A DNA stretch of 64,000 bases from Cellvibrionales bacterium UBA1854 (GTDB lineage: Bacteria > Pseudomonadota > Gammaproteobacteria > Pseudomonadales > Porticoccaceae). The stretch spans positions 29,676 through 93,675 of the forward strand of contig DDII01000029.1 of assembly GCA_002338445.1 (NCBI GenBank). The letters run 5' to 3'. The position numbers were made by a program, and so were the translations under genes. The notes beneath the pieces were generated by a model. The model was not told the origin of the DNA. It saw only the letters and a program-made list of their open reading frames with translations, and ran no database searches. Of this stretch, positions 50,182 through 59,701 are shown in pieces; the stretch's first letter is position 1; the number at the start of each line of letters is the position of its first letter.

Positions 50182-52179
50182 TCAGATCTCTGAAGCAGAT
50201 TGTACTGATAAGTTCGCGCGATCTTGCGAGCAAATTTTACGTCTTCGATAGCGCTTATCTAGGACGGCAAGTAGTCCGCCTAGTGAGATCATTGCCCCCC
50301 CCAACCATATACACCTTACAAATGGCTTTACATGAAGTCTGATTGCCCAATGATCATCATCTAATGGTTCTCCCAGCGAAACATATAAATCTCTCAGTAG
50401 ACCTGGGTCAATTGCGGCCTCCGTCATGGTCTGCGGATTAGAAAAATAGTGGCGTTTTTCTGGATTAAGGGTCACTATTTCTCGGTCTTCCTTTGAAACA
50501 ATAATCTCTGCTTGAGTAAATGAAAAGTTGGATCTTCGATCACGCTTTATATCAGAAAAATAAAATGTGTACCCTCCGAGGACGGCATAATCGCCTATAC
50601 CCATCTTGACATCTCGCTGAATTCCCGATGCAGCATATAAACCAGCTCCCAAAACAGTTATTGCAACTCCCAAATGAGCTAGAACCATCCCATAGTAGCG
50701 AACAGGTAAGAGAGTAAAACTTGACGACTTGATTTTGTCTCTAAAATCTTTAAGAATCATCACAAAAACCCACGATACACATGTCATTGTGACTATCGCT
50801 AAGAGTGAGTTTCCCTTTTCACCCACCCAATAGGCAAGCGTTGTCGACCCAATGAGGCCCAAAAGCAGACTCAATAAAAGCGGTTGCATTAACCAACTTG
50901 ATACAGCCTTAGTCGATACATTTCCCCAGGATGAGCGCATGGCAAGGGGGATAAAAATCAACAAGACAAAAGTTAATGGCACAAAAAAGAAATTGAAGTA
51001 AGGAGGCCCCACAGAAATTTTACCGAGTCCAAAAGCATCAGATATCAATGGATACAAAGTTCCCAAAAGAACCACTGCAACCGCGACTGTGAGGATAAGA
51101 TTATTGATTAAAAGGAATGTCTCTCTTGATGTGCCTGAGTATGATGATGTAGACATCAAAACTGGTCCACGAATCGCAAACAATGCCAGCGTACTGCCAA
51201 CAACTATTGATAAAAAAAGCAAAATATATATACCCCGCTCAGGATCACTTGCAAAAGCATGAACTGATGTCAAGACTCCGGACCGAACTAGAAATGTTCC
51301 CAATAAGCTCAGTGAAAAGGCAAAAATTGCCAGCAAAATGGTCCAACTACGAAAAACACCCCTCTGTTCAGAGGCAATAAGGCTATGTATTAATGCAGTG
51401 GTAACCAACCAAGGCATTAGGCTAGCATTTTCTACTGGATCCCAAAACCACCAACCTCCCCATCCCAGTTCGTAGTAGGCCCACCAGCTTCCCAAAAATA
51501 TTCCTATAGTTAAAAAACACCAAGACGCAATGGTCCATGGACGACTCCAATTCGCCCAAGCACTATCAAACCTTGATTCCAACAGCGCTGAAATAGCGAA
51601 AGCGAAGGGAACTGCTAGCCCAACATACCCAAAGTACAAGAGTGGTGGATGTAGAATTAATGCAATATCTTGTAAAAGAGGATTCAAATCTTGACCATCG
51701 ATTGGCGGCAATGGAAAGGTCCGTTCAAACGGATTAGATGTAAATAACAGAAAAAACCCAAACCCTACTGAGATTAGCCCCAGAATCGCAAGAGTTCGGG
51801 ATAAAAATTGTAACGGAAGCCGACTACCGAAAAGAGCCACGGCGGCAGTCCACATAGATAAAATTAGCACCCAAAGCAACAATGAACCCTCGTGCGCAGA
51901 CCACACCGCGCTAAATTTGAAGTATATTGGCAGTAAGGTATTGGAATTCTGGGCTACGTATCGAACCGTAAAGTCGTCGCTCAAAAATGCATTTGATAAA
52001 CACAAAAATGCAAGAAAAACAAAAAACAAATTTCCGCAAGCTAATGAGCGTCCCATTTGCATCCACCTGACTGTGCCAGTGTATGACCCTGCAAGTGGAA
52101 GAAGAGCTTGAACAAATGCGAGACAGGACCCGATGATGAGAGCTATGTGGCCCATCTCAGGGCTTAGGAAAACATTCAT
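50182..52179 (-). CDS. ccmF: Heme lyase subunit CcmF
   Basis: Large polytopic protein (665 residues, about 15 helices) that carries out heme ligation. The heme-handling WWD motif is GWGGWWFWDPVENASLMPWL. Conserved His-bearing loops follow (LLHP-like ALILHPPLLYFGYVG, and a VRSGVLTSVHAFASDP segment). Between ccmE and ccmG as usual. Confidence 0.95.
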   Translation of the reverse strand: MNVFLSPEMGHIALIIGSCLAFVQALLPLAGSYTGTVRWMQMGRSLACGNLFFVFLAFLCLSNAFLSDDFTVRYVAQNSNTLLPIYFKFSAVWSAHEGSLLLWVLILSMWTAAVALFGSRLPLQFLSRTLAILGLISVGFGFFLLFTSNPFERTFPLPPIDGQDLNPLLQDIALILHPPLLYFGYVGLAVPFAFAISALLESRFDSAWANWSRPWTIASWCFLTIGIFLGSWWAYYELGWGGWWFWDPVENASLMPWLVTTALIHSLIASEQRGVFRSWTILLAIFAFSLSLLGTFLVRSGVLTSVHAFASDPERGIYILLFLSIVVGSTLALFAIRGPVLMSTSSYSGTSRETFLLINNLILTVAVAVVLLGTLYPLISDAFGLGKISVGPPYFNFFFVPLTFVLLIFIPLAMRSSWGNVSTKAVSSWLMQPLLLSLLLGLIGSTTLAYWVGEKGNSLLAIVTMTCVSWVFVMILKDFRDKIKSSSFTLLPVRYYGMVLAHLGVAITVLGAGLYAASGIQRDVKMGIGDYAVLGGYTFYFSDIKRDRRSNFSFTQAEIIVSKEDREIVTLNPEKRHYFSNPQTMTEAAIDPGLLRDLYVSLGEPLDDDHWAIRLHVKPFVRCIWLGGAMISLGGLLAVLDKRYRRRKICSQDRANLSVQSASEI

Positions 52180-52191
52180 GTTTAAATTTAC

Positions 52192-52623
52192 CTATATCCC
52201 CTGATTTTCATACATTTCAGCTATTTCTGGAGGTGTATAATTTTCATCATGTTTAGCCAAAACTTGAACGGCATGGAGTGTGTTTTGGTCGTCAATCTTG
52301 CCAGTAACGACTGTGCTCTGACCTTCACTAAATAAATCAGGAAGAATTCCTTCATATGTTACTTTGACGCTATGCAAGCCGTCCGAAACGAGGAATTCAA
52401 TCGCCAAGGATTGTTGAGCACGTTTTAGACTTCCCACAACCACTTCACCACCGGCGCGCAACGAGACACCTAACGGGGCTTGTCCGATTGCAATTTGAGA
52501 TGGTGTATAAAAAAAATTTGCATTTTGTCGGAGCATATATGCAATAAGAGCAGTGGCTACTGAAGTGGAAATTAAAATGAGACAGATCCACTGCATTCGC
52601 TGTTTTCGTAGGGGATGCATCAT
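52192..52623 (-). CDS. ccmE: Cytochrome c-type biogenesis heme chaperone CcmE
   Basis: Periplasmic heme carrier with one N-terminal membrane helix and an OB-fold (GGEVVVGSLKR). The heme-attachment motif HDENYTPPE has covalent His125 and Tyr129. 144 residues with the ATG at 52623, which overlaps the ccmD TGA and has GGAAG upstream. The gammaproteobacterial HxxxY form is intact. Confidence 0.94.
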   Translation of the reverse strand: MMHPLRKQRMQWICLILISTSVATALIAYMLRQNANFFYTPSQIAIGQAPLGVSLRAGGEVVVGSLKRAQQSLAIEFLVSDGLHSVKVTYEGILPDLFSEGQSTVVTGKIDDQNTLHAVQVLAKHDENYTPPEIAEMYENQGI

Positions 52624-52826
52624 TTTTTAACTTCCGCATTCCGCAATGATCTCGACTCAGTTTTCATACCTAGTTCTATATTTCTTAAAATCCGACTATG
52701 CGATAAAATAGGAAGTAGAACCAAAATTAAGAAAATTAGAAGCGAAACCGAGACAGCAGTCCAAACGAATACTCCATGTCCGTCCATATCAATTAATTCA
52801 TACAACGAGGAAAACTGCATTCTCAT
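52620..52826 (-). CDS. ccmD: Heme exporter protein CcmD
   Basis: Small membrane protein of 68 residues: MDGHGVFVWTAVSVSLLIFLILVLLP holds the family's GxHGxYVW-like start (GHGVFVW) and the single helix, followed by a charged tail. It helps release holo-CcmE from the CcmABC transporter. It begins a few bases after ccmC and overlaps ccmE. Confidence 0.9.
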   Translation of the reverse strand: MRMQFSSLYELIDMDGHGVFVWTAVSVSLLIFLILVLLPILSHSRILRNIELGMKTESRSLRNAEVKK

Positions 52827-52830
52827 TATA

Positions 52831-53601
52831 TCACCCCGACTTTTCCTGTCTTCGCACGCAAAGGTCTTTGACCCAGCTGGTAGCTTGCTCGTGGTAAAGG
52901 ATTTCAGCTCTCAAAAACAGACAAATAGTAAGCGCATAGAATAAATAAAAGCCCACAATCATGACCAAAAGCGGCTGTAACATATCGATATGGATTGTGG
53001 ATTCCGATGTAAGTTTCAAGGTGGCGGGTTGATGTAATGTGTGCCACCAATCAACGGACTTATATATGATCGGCACATTAACGGTCCCTACTAAAGCGAG
53101 AATTGCACCATTCTTTTGGCCATATTCTTTGTTATCGAAAGCCCTTATCATTGCCATCACGCCAAGGTAGAGAAACAGTAAAATTAACATTGATGTCACG
53201 CGGGCATCCCAAACCCAATAGGTGCCCCACGACGGTCTTCCCCAAATGGCTCCAGTGAATAATGCCAAGAAAGTCATAGATGCTCCGATTGACGCAGCGG
53301 ATTTCATAAACCAAAATGATAATTTTGTTCTCCATACCAGTCCGACTGCACCAGCAACTGCCATGAAATAATACCCTGCTAACGCAAGGAAGGAAGATGG
53401 CACGTGAATATATATAATTCGAAAACTATCGCCTTGACGAGCATCAGGAGGCGCTATCAAAAGACCCCAGAACAATCCTACAGCTAAGAGTGTCACTGAG
53501 ATCAAGAGAAGCCAGGGAATTGCCTTACCACTGGTGCTGTAAAAGAATTTCGGCGAACTGAGCCTGTACAGCCACTTAAAACTTAAAAAAGATCGAATCA
53601 A
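52831..53601 (-). CDS. ccmC: Heme exporter subunit CcmC
   Basis: Six-helix protein that attaches heme to CcmE. The TTG at 53601 (MIRSFLSFKWLYRLSSPKFFY) has GGGAAG upstream and gives the family N-terminus and 256 residues; the frame continues 38 codons upstream inside ccmB without support. The WWD-type motif WGRPSWGTYWVWD is at 120-132, with conserved His in IYIHVPSSF and the STIHIDM loop. Confidence 0.93.
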   Translation of the reverse strand: MIRSFLSFKWLYRLSSPKFFYSTSGKAIPWLLLISVTLLAVGLFWGLLIAPPDARQGDSFRIIYIHVPSSFLALAGYYFMAVAGAVGLVWRTKLSFWFMKSAASIGASMTFLALFTGAIWGRPSWGTYWVWDARVTSMLILLFLYLGVMAMIRAFDNKEYGQKNGAILALVGTVNVPIIYKSVDWWHTLHQPATLKLTSESTIHIDMLQPLLVMIVGFYLFYALTICLFLRAEILYHEQATSWVKDLCVRRQEKSG

Positions 53602-53612
53602 AAAAACTTCCC

Positions 53613-54305
53613 TCAAAATAAAGGTGTGGAACGAAAAATCGCAGCAACAACAATCGGACAGATCGCAGTCGCTAGACATAAAAAAGTTCCCATTACTGCA
53701 AGAGGGAATAACCAATCCATTCCACTGATTGCGAAGTCAATTGTTGCAGTGCCGAAAATTATTATCGGCATATACAGTGGAATCACTGTAATCGGCAACA
53801 AAAAACCTCCTCTCCCCAGCGATACAGTCAACGATGCACAAACTGAGCCAGCTAAACTTAAATAAGCACTGCCAATTACGATGCTTAATATCATGGGTAT
53901 ATATCCGTCAGCTGGAAGCGATAAAACGAAAGCCATAATCGGTGAGGCAAGTGCCATAGGCACTCCAGTCATGACCCAATGTGCTACAAGCTTCCCAAAT
54001 ATGGGCTGGGTCAAAAGTTGTGGCGATATAAGCAATTGCTCCAAGGATCCATCTTCATAATCGAACGTAAAAATCCTCTCTAACGACATCAAAGAAGCAA
54101 GCAGGACCATAATCCAAACGATTCCGGGTGCGATACTGCTATGAGAGGCTGAATCCGGAGGAAGCGCTAGTGGAATAAGCGATACCCCCATACACATGAA
54201 TACAATAGGAGCGATTGTGGCCTCGAACGTAGACCTTGCCATAGAAAGCTCTCGGAGGAAATACGCAAAAAAACCAATATCGTGCCGTGTCTGCGAACTC
54301 TGCAT
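53613..54305 (-). CDS. ccmB: Heme exporter subunit CcmB
   Basis: Permease partner of CcmA: 230 residues, six membrane helices, with the conserved FDYEDGSLEQLLISP loop near residue 80 that contacts the ATPase and LGRGGFLLPITVIPLYMPIIIFG. The ATG follows the ccmA TGA by one base. Confidence 0.93.
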   Translation of the reverse strand: MQSSQTRHDIGFFAYFLRELSMARSTFEATIAPIVFMCMGVSLIPLALPPDSASHSSIAPGIVWIMVLLASLMSLERIFTFDYEDGSLEQLLISPQLLTQPIFGKLVAHWVMTGVPMALASPIMAFVLSLPADGYIPMILSIVIGSAYLSLAGSVCASLTVSLGRGGFLLPITVIPLYMPIIIFGTATIDFAISGMDWLFPLAVMGTFLCLATAICPIVVAAIFRSTPLF

Positions 54306-54306
54306 A

Positions 54307-54954
54307 TCAATGACACCAAATTGTCATGTCAATCTTACGAATGTTTGATAACCTCAGATCTTGATGACCAGTCATCAAAACACTTCCATTCTGCTTCAAA
54401 TGCCTCTCAATTAATTTTTCTATGATCGACACCCCAGAAAGATCCAGCGAAGAAAATGGCTCATCCAAAAGCCACAACTTTGCATCACTCAAAATTAGTC
54501 TTGTTAAAGCAACTCTTTTAAGTTGCCCCGCTGATAAACGATAACAAGGTAAACCGCTGACAGAGCTCAGACCCATTTCATCCATCGCCTCAAAGATATG
54601 CTGTCTTTCTCTTGTCGAAGAGGCCGTCCAATAAAGATTATCTAGAGGGCTCAAAGCTAATTTCAAGGCCAATTGGTGTCCAATAAAAATTATATTGCTT
54701 AGGTATTTATGCCTATCAGCATAGATATTTTCACCATAAGTGCTGACAAGGCCTTGTTGAGGTTTGATTAGGGAAGTCAAAATACGCAGGAGTGTGCTTT
54801 TCCCACAACCATTCCTGCCTTGTAGCAAAAGTAGTTCACCCTCACTCACAAAAAAATTAACCCCACTAAAAATGGTGCGTTCATTTCTCTCGAATGCGAG
54901 GTTCTCCACTCGTAACACTTTATCATTAAATTTCGTCAAACTCAGTATGCTCAT
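54307..54954 (-). CDS. ccmA: Heme exporter ATP-binding protein CcmA
   Basis: ABC ATPase: Walker A GRNGCGKST, signature LSAGQLKRVALTRL, Walker B LWLLDEPFSSLD, and His-loop MTGHQD. The ATG at 54954 (MSILSLTKFNDKVLRVENLAFERN) is chosen over an ATG 11 codons earlier because it lies closer to the usual distance from the first strand; the choice is uncertain. First gene of ccmABCDEFGHI, divergent from cca. Confidence 0.93.
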   Translation of the reverse strand: MSILSLTKFNDKVLRVENLAFERNERTIFSGVNFFVSEGELLLLQGRNGCGKSTLLRILTSLIKPQQGLVSTYGENIYADRHKYLSNIIFIGHQLALKLALSPLDNLYWTASSTRERQHIFEAMDEMGLSSVSGLPCYRLSAGQLKRVALTRLILSDAKLWLLDEPFSSLDLSGVSIIEKLIERHLKQNGSVLMTGHQDLRLSNIRKIDMTIWCH

Positions 54955-54987
54955 TAAACAAAAAGGGCGATGTAAAAAATTTATCAA

Positions 54988-55188
54988 CGGGGATCATGTT
55001 AGCAAAAATATTTATAAATTTTCTTTCATAAAAATTCCAAAATAATAGGCTCAGAGTTTACTACATATACGAGTGCCTCTACTATTAGGAGCGTGAGGCG
55101 CGCGTAGTCAAGTATAAGATAGGGAGTGTGTGCCCAAATTTTCGGGCTTGCCCAGATGACCCTATACAAATATAAAGGAAATAATATA
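54988..55188. other. Divergent spacer between ccmA and cca
   Basis: About 200 bases without a gene. The first half is very AT-rich and is a likely site for the ccm promoter. The second half holds small G-C repeats (GCCC/GGGC near 55131-55146, then GGGC/GCCC immediately after), either of which could form a leader hairpin before cca. No confident promoter can be named. Confidence 0.35.
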
Positions 55189-56400
55189 GTGAAATTTTAT
55201 CGTGTCGGCGGCGCTGTAAGAGACAAATTGATAAATTTTCCGAGTAATGAAAATGATTGGGTCGTTGTAGGTGGCTCTCCAAAAAAAATGATTGAACTTG
55301 GCTTTCGTCCAGTCGGAAAAGATTTCCCTGTATTTTTACATCCAACTAGCAAGGAAGAATATGCGCTTGCACGAACCGAAAAAAAGACTGGTGTAGGCTA
55401 CCATGGCTTCACTTTTTATTCATCTGCCGAAGTAACACTGGAAGATGATCTGAGACGCAGAGACCTCACCATGAATGCAATCGCGGAGACTTCGGAGGGG
55501 TGCCTCATAGATCCATTTCATGGTCAAAAGGACATCAGAAAAAAGAAAATAAGGCACGTGTCGAAAGCATTTCGTGAAGATCCTGTCAGAGTCCTTCGTA
55601 CAGCGCGTTTTGCGGCACGCTACTATCATCTGGGTTTTAGTGTTGCCAAATCCACAATTGAAATCATGCATGAGGTAGCATCGAGCGGAGAACTCAGCTT
55701 TTTGGTTGCTGAGCGCGTTTGGAGGGAGACGGAAAAGGCCTTAGGTGAAAAAAATCCCCACATATACTTTAAGATTTTGCGTGAGTGCGGAGCGTTGAAG
55801 TTTCTCTTTCCAGAATTGGACTCCATGATAAAAATAGCAGAAGATTCTAGCTCCAACAAAATGAATTTATCTATTCAAAATCCTCTAGACTCGCTGATGA
55901 ACGCAGCTCAATTATCCGAGAAAATAGTTATCCGATTTGCAGCAACTTTTGCCCAGATTTACCAAAGAACTGAAGAATATGACGTACAACTGAGTTTAAC
56001 CGAGAAGAAAGCATTGGAGTCGCGACTGGCAGATGTATGTGATCAATTAAAAGTCCCCAGTAAATTTAGGAGACTTGCATTAATTGCACACCGGAACCAA
56101 AAATTACCTCAAACAATCCATGAGATTAGTTCGGAGGAAATACTGAAGATTTTACTTAGTGTAAATGCCACTCAATCAAACGACGATTTAGAGGACTTAC
56201 TGATTTGCTTAGACGCTATAACAAAATCAGGTCATCCTTCCCGGGCGTCTTCCTTCTTGAGAGCAACGCAAAAAATAGTGGCCAATCTTGACGTATCAGA
56301 TATAATTAATCTTGATTTGAAAGGTGATGAAATTGGAGATGTTATAAGAAACAAACGTCTCCAAGCCGTTGACGAATGCAAATTAGCTTTTCATTTTTGA
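55189..56400 (+). CDS. cca: CCA tRNA nucleotidyltransferase with degenerate HD domain
   Basis: Adds and repairs the CCA end of tRNA. The GTG at 55189 gives MKFYRVGGAVRDKLI, with AAAGGA upstream; a longer frame to 55126 is unsupported. The class II signature GGAVRD is at 7-12, RRRDLTMNAIA and RVLRTARFAARY follow. Two oddities: the first metal ligand of DxD (Asp21 in E. coli) is Glu21 in ENDWVVVGG, and the HD-domain His255-Asp256 read Ala255-Gln256 (FAATFAQIYQ). Phosphohydrolase activity should be lost. The 403 residues are close to E. coli's 412. Confidence 0.9.
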   Translation: MKFYRVGGAVRDKLINFPSNENDWVVVGGSPKKMIELGFRPVGKDFPVFLHPTSKEEYALARTEKKTGVGYHGFTFYSSAEVTLEDDLRRRDLTMNAIAETSEGCLIDPFHGQKDIRKKKIRHVSKAFREDPVRVLRTARFAARYYHLGFSVAKSTIEIMHEVASSGELSFLVAERVWRETEKALGEKNPHIYFKILRECGALKFLFPELDSMIKIAEDSSSNKMNLSIQNPLDSLMNAAQLSEKIVIRFAATFAQIYQRTEEYDVQLSLTEKKALESRLADVCDQLKVPSKFRRLALIAHRNQKLPQTIHEISSEEILKILLSVNATQSNDDLEDLLICLDAITKSGHPSRASSFLRATQKIVANLDVSDIINLDLKGDEIGDVIRNKRLQAVDECKLAFHF

Positions 56401-56425
56401 CCAGTTAAATAAGAGATCACTCTTA

Positions 56426-57175
56426 ATGTTCGAATCAAAAAATAATCAGGTTATTCTCGTAACCGGCGCCGCCAAACGTATTGGTTCTGAAATAACAAAC
56501 TTGTTCCATGCAAGAAATTTCAAAGTAATTATCCACTACAACAAGTCTGCGGTTGAGGCCAACCTTCTTTGTGATAACTTAAACACAAAACGCAAAGAAA
56601 GTGCTTGGTTGGTGCAAGGCGATTTGAATGAACCTATCTGCATTAAAAGAATTATTAATCTGGTTGAGTCAGTCGGACGAATTGATGTTCTCGTAAATAA
56701 CGCCTCCAGCTTTTATCCGACTGCACTAGAGGACGCAAATGAAAGTCATTGGAATGATCTGATGAACTCCAACCTTAAAGGCCCATTCTTCTTAAGCAAG
56801 GAACTAGCGCCTTTACTGCGAAAAAGTAATGGTTCGATAGTAAATATTTCCGATATGCATGCTAGACAGACGCTTAAAGAACATTCCATATACACAATTG
56901 CTAAAGCCGGCAATATTGCAATGACCAAGTCTTTAGCCCTTGAACTTGCGCCTGAAGTGCGAGTAAACAGTGTAGCTCCGGGAGCAATTTTATGGCCAGA
57001 ACACGAGAAAGACGACAAGCTTAAGCATGATAAAATTCTTGCGTCTATACCAATTGGCCGACTTGGGGCAGAGTCTGATATTGCAGAGACAACGTTTTTC
57101 TTGTCAAATATCGCAACATACGTTACAGGGCAAACGATCACAGTTGACGGAGGCGCTTCAGGTAGCCTTCTTTAA
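56426..57175 (+). CDS. Pteridine reductase (FolM-like SDR)
   Basis: Short-chain dehydrogenase of 249 residues. The cofactor motif is TGAAKRIG, using an Arg where SDRs often have Gly; this is typical of the pteridine reductase/FolM group. NNASSFYPT and catalytic Tyr-x3-Lys in YTIAKAG follow. FolM-type enzymes reduce dihydromonapterin or pterins. The adjacency to folK and folB fits, although these are on the opposite strand. Substrate inferred. Confidence 0.82.
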   Translation: MFESKNNQVILVTGAAKRIGSEITNLFHARNFKVIIHYNKSAVEANLLCDNLNTKRKESAWLVQGDLNEPICIKRIINLVESVGRIDVLVNNASSFYPTALEDANESHWNDLMNSNLKGPFFLSKELAPLLRKSNGSIVNISDMHARQTLKEHSIYTIAKAGNIAMTKSLALELAPEVRVNSVAPGAILWPEHEKDDKLKHDKILASIPIGRLGAESDIAETTFFLSNIATYVTGQTITVDGGASGSLL

Positions 57176-57214
57176 TCCTTCTTGATCAAAGATTTAATAA
57201 AAAGCTTAAACAAT

Positions 57215-57727
57215 TTAACAAATACTGATTTGTCTTCCTCGCCAGTTAAAGTTCACCCTCCAAAGGTCCTGAGTGTCCTTATCAAAGATTTTCCAATGAT
57301 TGGAATAAGTTAAGCCGGTACAGGGATGGATACAATCTGGAGCAATCTCGGCCAGTGGTAATAATACAAACGCATTCTCAAGAATCTCCGCGCGAGGCAG
57401 CCTGATGCCATCAACATCACCCCAGCGGTCATGAACGCATAAGATATCTATATCCATTGTCCGATCTGAGAATTTTGGTGCGCTCCTATCTCTTTTAAGT
57501 GCGTCCTCAATTATTTTAAAGACATTCAAAAGCTCATTTATGGGAAGATGGGATTGGATGGATACCGCTAAATTTAGAAAATTTTTCCCCTGAAAACCTA
57601 AAGATTTACTCTCGTACACTGAAGAAATAAGACATAATCCGAACTGCTGCTCCAAGGCATCCAAAGCAGCATGGATGTTTCTTGGGGCATCAATATTGCT
57701 TCCAAGACTCAAATAAATCAGGGACAA
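57215..57727 (-). CDS. folK: 6-hydroxymethyl-7,8-dihydropterin pyrophosphokinase
   Basis: Folate pathway kinase. YLSLGSNIDAPRNIHAAL is the N-terminal signature and RDRSAPKFSDRTMDIDILCV-like loop (ending DIDILC) holds the catalytic Asp pair; LPLAEIAPDCIHP follows. The TTG at 57727 has GAGGAGAG upstream and overlaps the folB stop. 170 residues. Confidence 0.93.
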   Translation of the reverse strand: MSLIYLSLGSNIDAPRNIHAALDALEQQFGLCLISSVYESKSLGFQGKNFLNLAVSIQSHLPINELLNVFKIIEDALKRDRSAPKFSDRTMDIDILCVHDRWGDVDGIRLPRAEILENAFVLLPLAEIAPDCIHPCTGLTYSNHWKIFDKDTQDLWRVNFNWRGRQISIC

Positions 57728-58083
57728 AGAATTTTCTCTCCTCGCTCTATAATTATACCCACGTCCTTTGACCCCCTAAGAGCACCAGGTTTGCTGACCC
57801 GTAATCTTAGCCAAGTTACTGAAAACTCGGCGAGGATAAGCTTTGCGACCTCCTCAGCCATTCGCTCAACCAAAAAAAATTCACTCTCCTGTATAAACTT
57901 AATAACTCTTTTCGCAATAGCTTTGTAGTTGATCGCAAATTGAATATCATCAGTTTCTGCGGCTTTGCGAATATCTGTTGCCATTTCGATATCGAGACTC
58001 ACAACTTGCTTTACCTCCCTCTCCCAATCAAATATGCCAATCACAGTCTCTATTTGAAGATCTGATATGTAAACTATGTCCAT
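57718..58083 (-). CDS. folB: Dihydroneopterin aldolase
   Basis: 121 residues: MDIVYISDLQIETVIGIFDWEREVKQ, the family's start with the VIGxxxWER motif, and EFFLVERMAEEVAKLIL in the middle. It makes 6-hydroxymethyldihydropterin, the substrate of FolK. Six bases after tsaD. plsY, which many relatives place between tsaD and folB, is missing. Confidence 0.94.
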   Translation of the reverse strand: MDIVYISDLQIETVIGIFDWEREVKQVVSLDIEMATDIRKAAETDDIQFAINYKAIAKRVIKFIQESEFFLVERMAEEVAKLILAEFSVTWLRLRVSKPGALRGSKDVGIIIERGEKILCP

Positions 58084-58089
58084 TGATTG

Positions 58090-59124
58090 TCAAGCTCCCA
58101 AAAGAGATAACTGGGAAATTGGCCATCGCGGCTTTACAGCGATAGATAGGCTACTAGATTCTCCTGCGAGTAACCGCTGACATCCAGCATAAGCGATCAT
58201 TGCCCCATTGTCGGTACAAAATTCAGGTCTTGCATAAAAAACTGACGCCCCGATGTCTAACGTTGCCTTATTAAGCTTTTCACGTAATCTGGCGTTAGAA
58301 GCCACACCGCCAGCAATTACTAACTTCGACAACCCCTCTGATTCGAGCGCCCTTAGGCTTTTCACGACCAACGTATCGACTATCGCCTCTTGAAGTCCCG
58401 CACAAATATCCGCGATTGTGCCAGGTTGAGGTAGGCCTCCCGATTCACTATTATCTAGGACTAAATTTTTAGTATGAGTTTTTAACCCAGAAAAGCTAAA
58501 GTCAAACCCTGGGCGATCAGTCATTGGACGCGGAAAATTAAATCGAGTCACATTCCCAGATTGAGCCATTCTCGAAATTTCGGCTCCTCCGGGATAACCT
58601 AAGCCCATTAACTGAGCTATTTTATCGAATGCCTCCCCCGCTGCGTCGTCTCTAGACTCTCCAATTATTCTATATTTCCCAATAGCCTCTGCGTACACCA
58701 GTTGGGTATGCCCTCCTGAAACGAGGAGCGTTATGAACGGAAACTTTGGAGGATTATTCTCTAACATTGGCGCCAATAAATGGCCTTCCATATGATGTAT
58801 GCCCAATGCTGGAATTTTCAATGCAAAGGCCAACGATGATGCCACCCCAGCTCCAACCATTAGAGCGCCAGCTAACCCTGGGCCTCTTGTATATGAAATT
58901 GCATTCAAATCAGTCTTTTCAAGAGAAGCATCTCTTAAAACTAAAGATATTAAAGGCAATATTTTTTTTACGTGATCGCGGGAAGCAAGCTCTGGAATTA
59001 CTCCACCAAACTCAGAGTGAATAGGTGCCTGAGAGTAAACACGGTTTGCTAATAATCCAGCCTTACTATCGTAAAGCGCAATGCCCGTCTCATCACATGA
59101 GGTTTCAATTCCTAAAACGCGCAT
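58090..59124 (-). CDS. tsaD: tRNA N6-adenosine threonylcarbamoyltransferase TsaD
   Basis: Transfers threonylcarbamoyl to A37 of ANN-decoding tRNAs. [19 protein letters not shown], the metal-binding [17 protein letters not shown] and [14 protein letters not shown] are all intact. The ATG at 59124 gives 344 residues; a TTG six codons earlier is possible. Divergent from rpsU, as in E. coli. Confidence 0.95.
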   Translation of the reverse strand: MRVLGIETSCDETGIALYDSKAGLLANRVYSQAPIHSEFGGVIPELASRDHVKKILPLISLVLRDASLEKTDLNAISYTRGPGLAGALMVGAGVASSLAFALKIPALGIHHMEGHLLAPMLENNPPKFPFITLLVSGGHTQLVYAEAIGKYRIIGESRDDAAGEAFDKIAQLMGLGYPGGAEISRMAQSGNVTRFNFPRPMTDRPGFDFSFSGLKTHTKNLVLDNSESGGLPQPGTIADICAGLQEAIVDTLVVKSLRALESEGLSKLVIAGGVASNARLREKLNKATLDIGASVFYARPEFCTDNGAMIAYAGCQRLLAGESSSLSIAVKPRWPISQLSLLGA

Positions 59125-59266
59125 TTCTATAATTTCCGCCAATTACTGTTAATTTGTAATACTTACTCTCAATTAATTAGTGTTCAAATTTTGTGACTAA
59201 GCTTAATGAGCACTAAAATTGTCTATATTAACTTTCATTATCTCACAAACTTAAGCCTTGGGATCT

Positions 59267-59294
59267 TTGCATGATAAAAAATACTCGTTATAAT
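59267..59294 (+). promoter_or_regulatory. Promoter of the rpsU-dnaG-rpoD operon
   Basis: TTGCAT (59267-59272) and consensus TATAAT (59289-59294) with a 16-base spacer, about 65 bases before the rpsU start. Confidence 0.65.
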
Positions 59295-59360
59295 CGCCCA
59301 CTCTTTTAAATAAAACTGACATTTCCACATGAAATGGTTCACAGACAGGAAGACAATTCA

Positions 59361-59576
59361 ATGCCAAGCGTGCGAATAAAAGAAAATGAGCCCTTTGACA
59401 TAGCGCTTCGCAGGTTCAAAAGGTCATGTGAAAAAGCCGGGATACTGGCAAAAGTAAGAAGTTGTGAATTTTATGAGAAACCAACATGGGAACGAAAACG
59501 AAAGGCAGCTGCAGCGGTAAAAAGGAATCAAAAAAAGGTCTCCAGAGAATCTAGGAAATTCACAAGACTCTATTGA
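59361..59576 (+). CDS. rpsU: 30S ribosomal protein bS21
   Basis: 71 residues: [29 protein letters not shown], then [21 protein letters not shown] basic tail ([17 protein letters not shown]), the whole family. The ATG at 59361 has AGGAAG upstream. First gene of the macromolecular synthesis operon. Confidence 0.96.
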   Translation: MPSVRIKENEPFDIALRRFKRSCEKAGILAKVRSCEFYEKPTWERKRKAAAAVKRNQKKVSRESRKFTRLY

Positions 59577-59603
59577 ATGTAGGGACACTGCATTACGTTA
59601 GCT

Positions 59604-59648
59604 AGTTGAATTTTAAGTTTAAGCGCCGTGTAACCATTTCAACTTTTT
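59604..59648 (+). terminator. Possible weak terminator between rpsU and dnaG
   Basis: AGTTGAA and TTCAACT form a perfect seven-base repeat around a 27-base loop, followed by TTTT. In E. coli a partial terminator lies between rpsU and dnaG to raise S21 over primase; this could play that role, but the long loop makes it weak. Confidence 0.35.
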
Positions 59649-59701
59649 CCTGCCACCGGGTACGCTATGTTCAACCCAGTTGTAATATGTGTGTCAACTA
59701 A

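Noticed and set aside
56746..57141. 131-codon minus-strand frame inside the pteridine reductase gene
   Set aside because: Antisense shadow of a conserved SDR; no independent support.
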